DNA of 64,000 nucleotides from Xanthomonas sp. XNM01. Its GTDB lineage: Bacteria; Pseudomonadota; Gammaproteobacteria; Xanthomonadales; Xanthomonadaceae. Made by a program: the position numbers and the translations under genes. Position 1 is the stretch's first letter, and the number at the start of each line of letters is the position of its first letter. Positions 27,198-36,379 of this stretch are shown piece after piece. Where the stretch lies: positions 186,001-250,000 of the forward strand of contig NZ_JACVAP010000005.1 in the NCBI RefSeq assembly GCF_014851915.1. Reading direction: 5' to 3'. A model generated the notes under the pieces. That model did no database searches. It worked only from the letters and a program-made list of their open reading frames with translations, and was not told the origin of the DNA.

Positions 27198-28475
27198 ATG
27201 CCAGTCGCCCGTCCCGTCGCCATTCTCGGCGGTGTCCGCATCCCGTTCTGCCGCCAGAACACCGCCTATTCGGACGTCGGCAACCTCGGCATGTCGGTAC
27301 GCACCCTGGGGGCGCTGGTCGAGCGTTTCGGCCTGCACGGCCAGCAGCTGGGCGAAGTCGCGATGGGGGCGGTGATCAAGCACGCCTCGGACTGGAACCT
27401 GGGCCGCGAGGCTGCGCTGTCCTCCGGCCTGTCGCCGCTGACGCCGGGCATCACCCTGCAGCGCGCCTGCGGCACCAGCCTGGATTCGATCATCACCGTT
27501 GCCAACAAGATCGCGCTGGGCCAGATCGAGGCCGGCATCGGCGGCGGCTCGGACACCACGTCGGATGTGCCGATCGTGTACGGCAAGAAGCTGCGCGCGC
27601 GGCTGCTGGCCGCCAATCGCGGCAAGACGTTCAAGGACAAGCTGGGCGCGTTCCGGGGCTTCAAGCTCGGCGAGCTCAAACCCGAGTTCCCCGGCGTGGC
27701 CGAGCCGCGCACCGGCAAGAGCATGGGCGAGCACTGCGAGGACATGGCCAAGGAGTGGAACATCTCGCGCGACTCGCAGGACGAGTGGGCGGTGTCCTCG
27801 CACCGCAAGCTGGCCGCCGCGTATGAGCGCGGGTTCTTCGACGGCCTGATCGCGCCGTTCCGCGGGGTCGAGCGCGACAACATCCTGCGCCCGGACACCA
27901 CGCTGGAAAAACTGGCCACGCTGAAGCCGGCGTTCGACAAGGCCTCCGGCCGCGGCACCCTGACCGCGGCCAACTCCACCCCGCTGACCGATGGCGCCGC
28001 CGCCGCGCTGCTGGCCAGCGAGGAGTGGGCGCGCGCGCATGGCCTGGAGCCGCAGGCGTACCTGCGCGATGCGCACGTGGCGGCGGTCGACTTCGTCCAC
28101 GGCGAAGGTCTGCTGATGGCGCCGACCGTGGCCGTGGCCGAGATGCTGGCACGCAACGGCCTGACCCTGCAGGACTTCGACATCTACGAGATCCACGAGG
28201 CCTTTGCCGCGCAGGTGTTGTGCACGCTGCGCGCCTGGGAGAGCGAGGACTACTGCCGCAACCGGCTGGGTCTGGAAGTACCGCTGGGCCGGATCGACCC
28301 GGAGAAGATCAACCCGGTCGGCTCCTCGCTGGCCACCGGCCATCCGTTCGCCGCGACCGGTGCGCGTGTCATCGCCACCGCCGCCAAGCAGCTGGTCGAG
28401 CGTGGCGGCGGGCGTGCGCTGGTATCGATCTGCACCGCCGGGGGCATGGGCGTGGTCGCGATCGTCGAGCGCTGA
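27198..28475 (+). CDS. Acetyl-CoA C-acyltransferase (thiolase, FadI-like)
   Basis: A 425-residue thiolase that cleaves 3-oxoacyl-CoA or condenses acyl-CoAs. The nucleophilic cysteine is in LQRACGTSLDS near residue 95. The later motifs EIHEAFAAQ, GHPFAATGAR and CTAGGMG carry the catalytic His and second Cys. The central stretch MGEHCEDMAKEWNISRDSQDEW resembles FadI more than PhaA/AtoB. No fadJ-like partner is beside it. ATG 27198 is the first with a family-like N-terminus (RPVAILGGVRIPFCR). Confidence 0.9.
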   Translation: MPVARPVAILGGVRIPFCRQNTAYSDVGNLGMSVRTLGALVERFGLHGQQLGEVAMGAVIKHASDWNLGREAALSSGLSPLTPGITLQRACGTSLDSIITVANKIALGQIEAGIGGGSDTTSDVPIVYGKKLRARLLAANRGKTFKDKLGAFRGFKLGELKPEFPGVAEPRTGKSMGEHCEDMAKEWNISRDSQDEWAVSSHRKLAAAYERGFFDGLIAPFRGVERDNILRPDTTLEKLATLKPAFDKASGRGTLTAANSTPLTDGAAAALLASEEWARAHGLEPQAYLRDAHVAAVDFVHGEGLLMAPTVAVAEMLARNGLTLQDFDIYEIHEAFAAQVLCTLRAWESEDYCRNRLGLEVPLGRIDPEKINPVGSSLATGHPFAATGARVIATAAKQLVERGGGRALVSICTAGGMGVVAIVER

Positions 28476-28506
28476 GCTGGTACCCCGCACCACCGCGGCT
28501 GCTTCC

Positions 28507-28930
28507 GTGTCCGATGCCGCCGTGCCCGACCCGATGACCCGCGACGTGCGCGACCAGCTGATCGCGCCGGAGCACGCCGCGCTGGTCCGCTGGTGCCAGG
28601 GCGACCCGTCCGGCTATCTGGCGATCAGCGCCGAGGACGTGGTGTCTACGCCGCGTTCCAGGCCAAGCGGATCGGCGGACTGGTCGCGCTGACCGCCTGT
28701 TACGACGAGGCGCCCCGGGGCAGGTGCGTGCGGCCCGCTTCGAACTGATCGTTCCGGATGTGCGGCAGATCGGCGACGCCGCGGTCCTGACCCTCAACGT
28801 CGCGTCGTGGGACGACGACGGCGCGCATTGCTGGAGCGGCACCGGGGTGTTCCGTATCGAGGCCACCAGCGCTGGCGCCTGATCCAGACGCACGGGTCGT
28901 TCACCCTGCTCCGGCTCGCGCCTGACCGGC
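28507..28930 (+). pseudogene. Decayed NTF2-like (SnoaL/DUF4440-type) gene with three frameshifts
   Basis: Three frames together spell one NTF2-fold protein. From GTG 28507 the first frame gives LVRWCQGDPSGYLAISAEDVV. The frame then shifts near 28645 to YAAFQAKRIGGLVALTACYD, shifts again near 28722 to VRAARFELIVPDVRQIGDAAVLTLNV, and shifts once more near 28870 to RWRLIQTHGS. This order matches SnoaL/DUF4440 proteins. No single frame covers more than half. Sequencing error is less likely with three separate breaks. It sits just after the thiolase and converges on hemY. Confidence 0.75.
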
Positions 28931-28979
28931 AGTGCCGCGGTGACGTGCAGGATCGCCGTCCAGACCGCTGCAGCCGGCG

Positions 28980-30185
28980 CTAGTGCTCCAGCAGCACGAC
29001 CGGTGACGCCGGCAGCGGCACGGGTTCGCCGCGGCTGGCCCGCAGCGCGTTGGCATAGGCGGTGCGCGCGCCGGCATCGTCGCCGGTTTCGGCCAGACCG
29101 TCGCCCAGCGCCTCCCAGGCCGGCGCACCGGCGCCCAGCGCGATGGCCCGATGCAGGAATTCGCGCGACTGCTGCCACTGGCCCTGCTGCGCGGCCAGAC
29201 GGCCGAGCGACAGCAGCAGGCCCGGGCTGTCCGGATGCGCCTGCAGCCACAGCTGTGCGCTGGCACGGCGCGAGTCGACATGGTCGATCGGCAGGCGACC
29301 GTGCAGCACCGCAAGCGATTCGTCCCATTGCGTGTCCAGCGCCTGTTCGATGCTGTGCAGCGCGGCGTCGCGCCAGCCCAGCGCCGCCGCGCGTTCGGCG
29401 TAGGCGGTCACCACCGCCGGTGCCGTGCGCAGCGGCTTGGGCAGACGTTCCCAGTGCTCGGCCAGCAGGTTGGCATCGTCGGCCTCGCGCAGCGCGCGGG
29501 CGGCCAGGTCGATCTCGAGCGCGGCCAGCGCCGGGTCGGTCAGCGCGCCCTGCTGGCGCAGCGCGCCGAGCAGGCCGTAGGCCTCGCTGGAGTGGCCGAT
29601 CGCGATCAGGGCCTGGGTGCGCAGCAGCAGGCCGCGCGGCGGCAATGGCTGCGCGTCGGCGACATCGAGTGCGTTGATCGCGTCGACCGGGCGTCCGCGC
29701 GCGAGCAGGCGCTCGGCCGCGAGCACCGCATGGGCGACCGGATCGCGCTGCGCCAGCGCCTGCATCCTCGCCTCGGCCACCGCCTCGTCGCCACGCGCGT
29801 CGGCGCTGCGCACCGCGGCGGCCAGGGCGACACCGCCGGTCTCGCCATCGTCGGCCGACGCCGCGAGCAGCCGGTCGGCGCGCTGCCAGTGGCCGGCCTC
29901 CAGCGCCTTGAGCCCATCCAGCAGCTGCGCGCGGCCGCGACGGCGGCGATAGCGGATCCAGGTACGGAACGGCAGCCGCAGCAGCATCACCAGCAGCGAC
30001 AGCAGCAGCCAGCCCAGCACCACCAGCAGCGCGGCCTTGGGCAGCGTGGTGCTGTAGTCGTAGCCGCCGCCACGGACGATGACGCGGCCCAGCGCCTCGG
30101 CGTCCTGGTAGGACAGCCATTGCGCGCCGAGCACGCCGAGGCAGGCGACGACCAGCAGCACCAGCAGGGAACGGAACGGCTTCAT
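28980..30185 (-). CDS. hemY: HemY-like protein (heme biosynthesis-associated TPR membrane protein)
   Basis: A 401-residue inner-membrane protein with two N-terminal transmembrane helices (SLLVLLVVACLGVLGAQWLS and KAALLVVLGWLLLSLLVMLL), then RTWIRYRRRRGR and a TPR domain to the end (ADRLLAASADDGE, RASAQLWLQAHPDSPGLLLSLGRLA). This is the proteobacterial HemY layout. Its exact role is unclear, but it travels with hemX and hemD. Its ATG overlaps the hemX stop by four bases. Confidence 0.88.
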   Translation of the reverse strand: MKPFRSLLVLLVVACLGVLGAQWLSYQDAEALGRVIVRGGGYDYSTTLPKAALLVVLGWLLLSLLVMLLRLPFRTWIRYRRRRGRAQLLDGLKALEAGHWQRADRLLAASADDGETGGVALAAAVRSADARGDEAVAEARMQALAQRDPVAHAVLAAERLLARGRPVDAINALDVADAQPLPPRGLLLRTQALIAIGHSSEAYGLLGALRQQGALTDPALAALEIDLAARALREADDANLLAEHWERLPKPLRTAPAVVTAYAERAAALGWRDAALHSIEQALDTQWDESLAVLHGRLPIDHVDSRRASAQLWLQAHPDSPGLLLSLGRLAAQQGQWQQSREFLHRAIALGAGAPAWEALGDGLAETGDDAGARTAYANALRASRGEPVPLPASPVVLLEH

Positions 30186-31165
30186 CGGATCATCCTTCCA
30201 TCGCGCATCGCCCGCAGCTGCTGCAGGGTGCTGTCCAGCACCGCCACGTCCGGCTGCAGCGGCAGCGTGCGCAACGCATCGAGTTCGCCACGAACTTCAC
30301 GCAGTCCGGGTGAATCGGGCCACAACCGCAGCAGCCAGGTCTGCACGCGGTTCAGCGCCGTGTGGAAGGCGTCGACGTCGCCGCGTTCGAGCGCGGCGCG
30401 GGCCAGGGTCAGTTCGACCTGCATCGCGTCCTCGCCCTGGTGGCGCTCGGCGGCGGTCATCAGCGCATGGCCGCCGCTGGGCTGGATCTCCAGCAAGGGC
30501 GCGAGCAGGCGCTGCCATGCCGGCCGGGCAGCGAGTGCGGCCGGGTCGTGCGGCGTGTCCCGGGGCAGGGTCCCCAGGCGCTGGCCCAGTGCGTCCAGGC
30601 GGGTGGCGACCGCGACACGTGGGCCCGGCCCCAGCGCATCGAGCGCGAGGCGCTCCTGCGCCAGCGCCTGGCGCAGGTTGAGCAGGGCGGGTTCGTCCAG
30701 CCCGTCGAGCACGCCGGCGGCCAGCGCGTAGGCGCGCCGCGCGCCATCGAGATCGCCGGCGATGCGCAGGCGCTGCGCGCCCATCACCAGCAGCAGCTCG
30801 GCTTCGTCCAGCTTCACCGCCTGGCTGGCCTCGCGGCTGCCGACCGCCAGCCGGGCCACGGTTTCCTCGAGCAGCGCGTTGCGCTGGCCCAGGCCGAGCA
30901 CTTCGTCGCGCAGCACGCGGTTGGCCGACGCGGCGTCCTGCAGCAGCCGGCCCTGCGCGCGCAGATCGCCGCGCAGCGTGTCCATGCGCTGCATCAGCGC
31001 GTCGAGCTGGCGGGTGTCGGTCTCGACCTGGGCGAGCGCGCGCAGCTGCCGCGCCTGCCACGCCGACCAGCCCGACCAGGCGGCCAGCACCAGCAGGACG
31101 GACACGGCCGCAAGCAGCGGATAGACCCAGCGTCGATGCGGAGGGGAGGGGGAGGTCTCGTTCAC
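30182..31165 (-). CDS. hemX: HemX-like membrane protein (uroporphyrinogen-III C-methyltransferase-like family)
   Basis: A 327-residue protein from GTG 31165, chosen because AAGGA lies nine bases upstream and the next residues run straight into one transmembrane helix (YPLLAAVSVLLVLAAW). A long coiled-coil segment follows (QLDALMQRMDTLRGDLRAQGRLL), then the HemX domain (LDEAELLLVMGAQRLRIAGD, ALAQERLALDALG). Despite the family name it lacks a SAM methyltransferase domain. It is coupled to hemY and lies 168 bases after hemD. Confidence 0.86.
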   Translation of the reverse strand: MNETSPSPPHRRWVYPLLAAVSVLLVLAAWSGWSAWQARQLRALAQVETDTRQLDALMQRMDTLRGDLRAQGRLLQDAASANRVLRDEVLGLGQRNALLEETVARLAVGSREASQAVKLDEAELLLVMGAQRLRIAGDLDGARRAYALAAGVLDGLDEPALLNLRQALAQERLALDALGPGPRVAVATRLDALGQRLGTLPRDTPHDPAALAARPAWQRLLAPLLEIQPSGGHALMTAAERHQGEDAMQVELTLARAALERGDVDAFHTALNRVQTWLLRLWPDSPGLREVRGELDALRTLPLQPDVAVLDSTLQQLRAMRDGRMIR

Positions 31166-31333
31166 GGCAGCAATCCTTGTCCGGCCGTCGCACCCGCCGG
31201 AACCGTCATCGACGTTCCGCGTCCGGGAGGAGGCCGCCGGCAAAGCATCGCTTGGCCCCGCCTGCCCCGCAAGCGCGACGAAGGGCGTGGATGCCGGTCC
31301 GCGGAGGTGCCACCGGTGGACTTCGCGGACGGC

Positions 31334-32098
31334 TCAGTCGGACGCATGCATCGCCGCGCGTGCGGCGTCGACCAGGTCGGCCGGACGCGCGCTGTCGGCA
31401 AGGGTGGCGGCACCGAAGCCGAGTTCGCCGGCAACCGCGGCAAGACGCGCGCTGGCCGCCGCCACCCGGCACCGCCGCAGGATCGCCGCGACGTCTTCGG
31501 GCACGCGCGCCAGCACCGTGCGCAGCGCTTCCTCGCTGCTCAGCGCGATGCAGGCAGGCACGTCGAGCGCACGCAGCCCGGCGAGGGCGCGGCTGGACGG
31601 GGCCACCGCCACCCGCGCGTAGACGTCGGCGCGCACCAGCGCCGCGCCGCGTCTGGCCAGTTCGGCCGCGATCATCCCGCGCCCGCCCGGCGCGGTGACC
31701 AGCCCGACGTGCGCCGGGGCGGCGAAGGCTGGAAGCGCCAGCAGGCCTTCGCTGTCCATCCGCTGCGGCGCCAGCGGATGGGCCACGCCGTGGCGGCGCA
31801 GTGCGGCGGCGGTGCCGGCGCCGACCCCGGCGCAGGTCCGCTGTGCGCAGGCCGGTCCGAGCGGCCGCAGGGCCGCGGCGGCGTGCACCGCGGCCGGGCT
31901 GGTGAACAGCACCACGTCCGCCTCCAGCGCCGCGTCCAGCACTTGCCGCGTCGCCGCGTCGGTGCGCGGCTGCAGGCGCCACGGCGACAGCGCCAGCATG
32001 CCGATGCCGTGGCGCGCGGCCACGCGGCGCAGCGGTGCGTGCCCGCCCTGCGGACGCAATGAGACCAGGCACCAGGCGCGGCGACGTGTCGTATCCAT
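31334..32098 (-). CDS. hemD: Uroporphyrinogen-III synthase
   Basis: A 254-residue cytosolic enzyme that cyclises hydroxymethylbilane with inversion of ring D. The family is poorly conserved, but the two-domain alternation is clear, with VVLFTSPAAVHAAA, CAGVGAGTAAALRRHG, GLVTAPGGRGMIAAELARRGA, CIALSSEEALRTVL and the C-terminal AASARLAAVAGELGF. hemX and hemY downstream support the call. ATG 32098 is six bases after a CATAAT box, suggesting a leaderless mRNA. Confidence 0.82.
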   Translation of the reverse strand: MDTTRRRAWCLVSLRPQGGHAPLRRVAARHGIGMLALSPWRLQPRTDAATRQVLDAALEADVVLFTSPAAVHAAAALRPLGPACAQRTCAGVGAGTAAALRRHGVAHPLAPQRMDSEGLLALPAFAAPAHVGLVTAPGGRGMIAAELARRGAALVRADVYARVAVAPSSRALAGLRALDVPACIALSSEEALRTVLARVPEDVAAILRRCRVAAASARLAAVAGELGFGAATLADSARPADLVDAARAAMHASD

Positions 32099-32104
32099 TG
32101 CGGC

Positions 32105-32110
32105 ATTATG
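32105..32110 (-). promoter_or_regulatory. -10 box of hemD, placed for a leaderless transcript
   Basis: CATAAT on the minus strand is separated from the hemD ATG by exactly six bases, so the predicted +1 is the A of the start codon. No ribosome site is present. Confidence 0.55.
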
Positions 32111-32178
32111 CGGCCGGTGTCGTCGCCGGTCCGCCGTGCGCGCGGCGCGCCATCGCTTCTGCCGCAGGAGTCCGCCCG

Positions 32179-32655
32179 ATGTCCGTCCCGATGCCGTCCA
32201 CCCCTCCGCACGATCTGCTGGAACCGCTGCGCGGCCACTACCGCAGCATTCCGCAGGTGCTGGCGATGCAGGTCGACGTGGCCGGCTATGCCGATGGACG
32301 TCTGCGGCTGACCGCGCCGCTGGCACCGAACATCAACGACAAGGGCTCGGCCTTCGGTGGCAGCCTGGTGTCGCTGCTGACCCTGGCCGGCTGGGGACTG
32401 ACCACGCTGCAGCTGTCGCAGGCCGGGCTGGAGGCCGATGTCTTCGTCGCCGACAGCGATGTGCGTTATCTGGCTCCGCTGTACGCCGCACTCGAAGCGG
32501 AGGCCGAGCTGGAGGACGGCGACTGGGCCGGCTTCGTCGCCACGTTCCGGCAGCGCGGCCGTGCGCGTTGCCGCATCCGTGCCCGCATCCTGCTGCCCGA
32601 TGGCGGCGAGGCGACCACGCTGAGCGGCCGGTTCGTGGCCCTGGCGCGCAGCTGA
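32179..32655 (+). CDS. YiiD-type hotdog thioesterase
   Basis: A 158-residue protein with GCAGGAG before ATG 32179. The hotdog pattern of the YiiD C-terminal thioesterase family is present: PLAPNINDKGSAFGGSLVSLLTLAGW, then VADSDVRYLAPL and GRFVALA. It should act on an acyl thioester; the substrate is unknown. It is divergent from hemD. Confidence 0.82.
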   Translation: MSVPMPSTPPHDLLEPLRGHYRSIPQVLAMQVDVAGYADGRLRLTAPLAPNINDKGSAFGGSLVSLLTLAGWGLTTLQLSQAGLEADVFVADSDVRYLAPLYAALEAEAELEDGDWAGFVATFRQRGRARCRIRARILLPDGGEATTLSGRFVALARS

Positions 32656-32833
32656 GCAGCGTCCACGGCCGGCCCTCCGGTCACGGGACGGCGCTGCCGG
32701 CATCGCCATGGCGCACCAGCACGGCGTCTGCCCGCCGCACCGTGCGATCCGCGTACCCGCGCGCTGCATCGCGCGGGCCGGCACGCCGTGGCGGCCTGCT
32801 AGGATGCGCCGATCCTGCTCCGGGGAATGGCCA

Positions 32834-33256
32834 ATGCGTCCGCTCGTGATCCTGCTGTCGCTGCTGTGGATGCTGGCCGCCTCCGCGCCCGCCGAGGCGA
32901 TGAACGCGCGGCAGAAGCTGCGCCTGGAGCAGGTCCAGAACGCCTGGTCGTCGGCGCTGCGCTGGAGCGACTACGAGGGCGCCTGGCAGCTGGTCGATCC
33001 CGCCGAACGCGCGGCGCGGCCGCTGACCGAACTGGAGCTGGAGCGCTACCGGCAGCTGCAGGTGTCCAGCTACCGCGAGGGCGGCAGCGGCGAGCTGGAG
33101 GACGGCCGTGTGGTGCGCGACGTCGAGGTCGGCGTGATCAACCGCCATACCCAGACCGAGCGGATCGTCCGTTTCCAGGAGCGCTGGCGCTGGGACCGCG
33201 AGGCCAAGCGCTGGTGGCAGGACGGCCGCCTGCCCGATTTCTGGGCCGGGGAATGA
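32834..33256 (+). CDS. Small exported protein of unknown function
   Basis: A 140-residue protein with a signal peptide of about 22 residues (VILLSLLWMLAASAPAEA). The rest is rich in Arg, Glu and Trp (SALRWSDYEGAWQLVDPAER, ERWRWDREAKRWWQDGRLPDFW), with an NTF2-like feel but no motif I can name. GGGGAATGG lies before the ATG. It is followed 81 bases later by the rhodanese gene. Confidence 0.65.
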   Translation: MRPLVILLSLLWMLAASAPAEAMNARQKLRLEQVQNAWSSALRWSDYEGAWQLVDPAERAARPLTELELERYRQLQVSSYREGGSGELEDGRVVRDVEVGVINRHTQTERIVRFQERWRWDREAKRWWQDGRLPDFWAGE

Positions 33257-33293
33257 GTCACCGATCGCCCGGGACAGCCCGGGCGGCCGCATG

Positions 33294-33302
33294 TGCGACA
33301 AT
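33294..33302 (+). promoter_or_regulatory. Extended -10 element of the rhodanese gene
   Basis: TGCGACAAT is an extended -10 box 36 bases before the GTG start at 33338. A near-identical TGCGATAAT precedes secB. Confidence 0.5.
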
Positions 33303-33337
33303 CCCCGCCCGCTTCGACCACCCGATCCTGAGCTGCC

Positions 33338-33775
33338 GTGAATCTCGAAACCCTGATGGCCTTCTTCGGCCGCCACCCGATGCTGTCGCTCGGTCTGCTC
33401 GGTCTCACCCTGGCCATCGTCTACACCGAGATCGCGCGCCTGATGCGCGGCTACAAGAGCCTCAAGCCCGCCGACCTGACCGTGCTGATGAACCAGCAGG
33501 GCGCGCTGGTGGTGGACCTGTCGGCCACCGCCGACTTCGAGAAGGGCCACATCCCCGGCAGCCGCAACGTCATTCCCAGCCAGTTCGACCCGCAGTCGAA
33601 GCTGCTGGCCAATGCCAGGCAGTCGCCGGTGGTGCTGGTGTGCCGCAGCGGCAACGCCTCCGGCGATGCCGCGTCCAAGCTGAAGAAGGCCGGCTTCGAG
33701 CAGGTCAACGTGCTCGATGGCGGCATCAACGCCTGGCAGGCCGCCGGCCTGCCGCTGGTCAAGGGCCGCGCCTGA
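33338..33775 (+). CDS. Membrane-anchored rhodanese-like sulfurtransferase (YibN-like)
   Basis: A 145-residue protein with a GTG start. One N-terminal transmembrane helix (MLSLGLLGLTLAIVYTEI) anchors a single rhodanese domain facing the cytoplasm. The active-site loop is CRSGNASG, with catalytic Cys near residue 105. The conserved VVDLSATADFEKGHIPGSRNVIP precedes it. YibN-type proteins often lie upstream of secB, as here; the purpose of the pairing is not established. Confidence 0.87.
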   Translation: MNLETLMAFFGRHPMLSLGLLGLTLAIVYTEIARLMRGYKSLKPADLTVLMNQQGALVVDLSATADFEKGHIPGSRNVIPSQFDPQSKLLANARQSPVVLVCRSGNASGDAASKLKKAGFEQVNVLDGGINAWQAAGLPLVKGRA

Positions 33776-33802
33776 GTCGTCTCCGTCGTGCCTTGAACGG
33801 CG

Positions 33803-33811
33803 TGCGATAAT
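33803..33811 (+). promoter_or_regulatory. Extended -10 element of secB
   Basis: TGCGATAAT lies 57 bases before the secB start. The gene also has a good CCGGAG ribosome site, so the leader is of normal length. Confidence 0.55.
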
Positions 33812-33867
33812 CCCGATTTCCTGTTCGATCGCTTCAGATCGAACCCTCATCCTTCCGGAGTTGTGAA

Positions 33868-34395
33868 ATGTCCGACGAAACCACCAACGGCGCCGCCGTC
33901 CCCGCCCAGCAGGAAGCCGCTGGTCCCGTCTTCAGCGTCGAGAAGATCTACGTCAAGGACGTTTCCTTCGAGTCCCCGAATGCCCCGGCCGTGTTCGGCG
34001 AGTCCGCCCAGCCGGACCTGCAGCTGAACCTCAACCAGAGCGTCCAGCGCCTCAACGAGAACCTGTTCGAGGTCGTGCTCAAGGTCACCCTGACCTGCAA
34101 GGTCGGCGACAAGACCGCCTACGTGGCCGAAGTCGCCCAGGCCGGCCTGTTCGGCCTGGCCAACCTGCAGCCGCAGGCGGTCGACGTGCTGCTCGGCACC
34201 CAGTGCCCGAACATCCTGTTCCCGTACGTGCGCCAGCTGGTCGGCGAGCTGATCCAGGCCGGTGGCTTCCCGCCGTTCCTGCTGCAGCCGATCAACTTCG
34301 ACGCCCTGTACGCCGAGACCGTGCGTCAGCGCCAGGCCCAGGCTGAAGGCGGCAACGCCGACATCGCCTCGGTTGAACCGGCGGGCAACGCCTGA
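33868..34395 (+). CDS. secB: Protein-export chaperone SecB
   Basis: A 175-residue tetrameric cytoplasmic chaperone that delivers unfolded preproteins to SecA. Signatures are [19 protein letters not shown], the central [21 protein letters not shown] and [33 protein letters not shown]. The acidic C-terminal tail is somewhat long. It is followed 17 bases later by gpsA, a pairing common in gammaproteobacteria. Confidence 0.96.
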   Translation: MSDETTNGAAVPAQQEAAGPVFSVEKIYVKDVSFESPNAPAVFGESAQPDLQLNLNQSVQRLNENLFEVVLKVTLTCKVGDKTAYVAEVAQAGLFGLANLQPQAVDVLLGTQCPNILFPYVRQLVGELIQAGGFPPFLLQPINFDALYAETVRQRQAQAEGGNADIASVEPAGNA

Positions 34396-34412
34396 ACCCG
34401 GCGCACGTCCCG

Positions 34413-35438
34413 ATGAGCGCCGAGCGATCCTCCATTGCGGTCCTCGGCGCCGGCTCCTGGGGCACGGCGCTGGCGACCCTGACAGCGCGCAACGGTCATT
34501 CCACCACGCTGTGGGGCCGTGATCCGGCGATGGTCGAGGCGATCGACCGCGACCATCGCAACCCGCGCTACCTGCCGGACATCCCGCTGCCGGACAGCCT
34601 GCGTGCGACCACCGACCTGGCCGCCGCCGTGCGCGACGCCGGCTGGGTGCTGGTGGTGGTGCCCTCGCATGCCTTCACCGAAACGCTGAAGCTGCTGGCG
34701 CCGCTGCTGCCGGCCGGTGCCGGCGTGGCCTGGGCGACCAAGGGCTTCGAGCCCGGCTCGGGCCGGTTCCTGCATGAGGTCGCCGGCGACATCCTCGGTG
34801 TCGACGTGCCGCTGGCCGTGGTCACCGGTCCCTCGTTCGCCAAGGAAGTCGCGCTCGGCCTGCCGACCGCGGTGACCGTGCACGGCGAGAACCCGGCGTT
34901 CGCCCAGACCGTGGCCGATGCGATGCACGGGCCGGCCTTCCGCGCCTACACCGGCAACGACATGGTCGGCGCCGAGCTCGGCGGCGCGATGAAGAACGTG
35001 CTGGCGGTGGCCACCGGCGTGGCCGATGGCATGGAGCTGGGCCTCAATGCCCGCGCCGGCCTGATCACCCGCGGCCTCAACGAGGTGCTGCGCCTGGCCG
35101 CCGCCATCGGCGGTCGTCCGGAAACCCTGATGGGCCTGGCCGGCCTCGGCGACCTGGTGCTGACCTGCACCGGCGACCTCTCGCGCAACCGCCGCCTGGG
35201 CCTGGCCCTGGGCCGGGGCCAGCAGATGGAAGAGGCGATCCGCCAGATCGGCCAGGTGGTCGAGTCGGTGCAGACCGCCGACGAGGTCATGCGCCTGGCC
35301 AACCGGCATGGTGTCGAACTGCCGATCTCGGCCGGTGTGCAGGCCGTCCTGCATGGCGAGATCACTCCGGTCGACGGCCTGCGCCAGTTGCTGGCGCGCG
35401 AGCAGAAGCCGGAATACCCGGACACGCTGTTCCGCTGA
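34413..35438 (+). CDS. gpsA: Glycerol-3-phosphate dehydrogenase [NAD(P)+]
   Basis: A 341-residue enzyme reducing dihydroxyacetone phosphate to glycerol-3-phosphate for phospholipid synthesis. The N-terminal Rossmann motif is [12 protein letters not shown]. The catalytic Lys is in the [13 protein letters not shown] helix, and [13 protein letters not shown] and [20 protein letters not shown] complete the pattern. It is probably cotranscribed with secB and ends at a T-tailed terminator. Confidence 0.96.
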   Translation: MSAERSSIAVLGAGSWGTALATLTARNGHSTTLWGRDPAMVEAIDRDHRNPRYLPDIPLPDSLRATTDLAAAVRDAGWVLVVVPSHAFTETLKLLAPLLPAGAGVAWATKGFEPGSGRFLHEVAGDILGVDVPLAVVTGPSFAKEVALGLPTAVTVHGENPAFAQTVADAMHGPAFRAYTGNDMVGAELGGAMKNVLAVATGVADGMELGLNARAGLITRGLNEVLRLAAAIGGRPETLMGLAGLGDLVLTCTGDLSRNRRLGLALGRGQQMEEAIRQIGQVVESVQTADEVMRLANRHGVELPISAGVQAVLHGEITPVDGLRQLLAREQKPEYPDTLFR

Positions 35439-35464
35439 GCGGATCGGACGATCGTGAATGGGCA

Positions 35465-35494
35465 GAACGCCGCCCCAGGGCGGCGTTCTTCTTT
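35465..35494 (+). terminator. Rho-independent terminator after gpsA
   Basis: GAACGCCGCCC and GGGCGGCGTTC pair with a two-base loop and are followed by TTCTTT. It is one of the few hairpins in the window with a T-rich tail. Confidence 0.85.
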
Positions 35495-35641
35495 CCACGC
35501 CTGGCCGGGCGTCGGCGGCGTAGGCCGCATGCCGGTCGGTCGGTTGCGCTCCTGCGCCATGCGGGCTGCCCCGCGGGTGGTGGCGTGCACTGGAAACGCC
35601 AATGCGCGCATCCCTCGCGTCGGCGGCGTATTGCCACAGCG

Positions 35642-35673
35642 CACAAAGAAAGAGCCCGGCTTGCGCCGGGCTC
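35642..35673 (-). terminator. Rho-independent terminator after ax21
   Basis: On the minus strand GAGCCCGGC, loop GCAA and GCCGGGCTC are followed by TTTCTTTGTG. It lies about 80 bases after the ax21 stop. Confidence 0.85.
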
Positions 35674-35751
35674 CGGAACTGGCGTGGAGGGAGGGAACAC
35701 GCCAGTGGTTGGCAGGAGCAGGGAGAGAGGTCCGCTCCTGCCGGGGGACAC

Positions 35752-36306
35752 TTACCAGCTGAAGCGCGGGCCGACGAACCACTGGGTGTCGCCGTCGACG
35801 AACTTCACGTCGCCCGACACGCCCCAGTTCTGCGCGAACTTCACCTGCGCACCCAGGCGGCCATAGAACTCGCCGTCGTAGGTGTCGCCGTCTTCGTAGC
35901 CGGCCATCGCATAGCCTTCCAGGTTGCGGGTCAGCGCGCCGCGCACGCCCACTTCCGCGCTCCAGCCGTCGTAGTCGAAGCCGTGGCCGGCGTCGAACTT
36001 CTCGTAGGCCACGCGGGTGACCAGGTCCGCAGCGCGGCCGATCTCGCGGTTGTAGCCGACGCCGACGCGCCACTGGTCGAAATCGACGCTGCTGTGGTCG
36101 ATTTCCTGGTTGCTGTAGCCGCCGAACAGGTGGAAGTTCGGCGCGATCGCGACCGAGCCGTTCACGCCGAAGCCATCGGCATCCGGACCGCTGGCGTTGG
36201 TGGCGACGTAGCCGCCTTCGACGTAGTTGTAGGAGATGCCGTCGGCAGCCGAAGCGGCGAACGGAGCGGCGACCAGCAGGGACAGGGCAATCAGGGACTT
36301 CTTCAT
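35752..36306 (-). CDS. ax21: Ax21-family outer-membrane beta-barrel protein
   Basis: A 184-residue exported protein with signal peptide MKKSLIALSLLVAAPFAASA. The mature part alternates beta strands and ends GPRFSW, a C-terminal aromatic typical of outer-membrane barrels. Segments such as SYNYVEGGYVATN, VNGSVAIAPNFHLFGGYSNQ and WRVGVGYNREI match Ax21 of Xanthomonas as I recall it. Ax21 is an abundant outer-membrane and vesicle protein; the earlier claim that it is a quorum-sensing ligand was withdrawn. It has its own terminator and an AT-rich control region. Confidence 0.9.
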   Translation of the reverse strand: MKKSLIALSLLVAAPFAASAADGISYNYVEGGYVATNASGPDADGFGVNGSVAIAPNFHLFGGYSNQEIDHSSVDFDQWRVGVGYNREIGRAADLVTRVAYEKFDAGHGFDYDGWSAEVGVRGALTRNLEGYAMAGYEDGDTYDGEFYGRLGAQVKFAQNWGVSGDVKFVDGDTQWFVGPRFSW

Positions 36307-36379
36307 TTTCTTATTCGACTCTCTTGTCGTTTGTTGTGGCCGGGCCGCGTCGGGGGAGGCGCCTGCCTCGGCTGTGGTG

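Noticed and set aside
35752-36306. Ax21 as a sulfated quorum-sensing signal precursor
   Set aside because: That claim from the literature was withdrawn; the sequence shows an outer-membrane barrel with a C-terminal aromatic residue.
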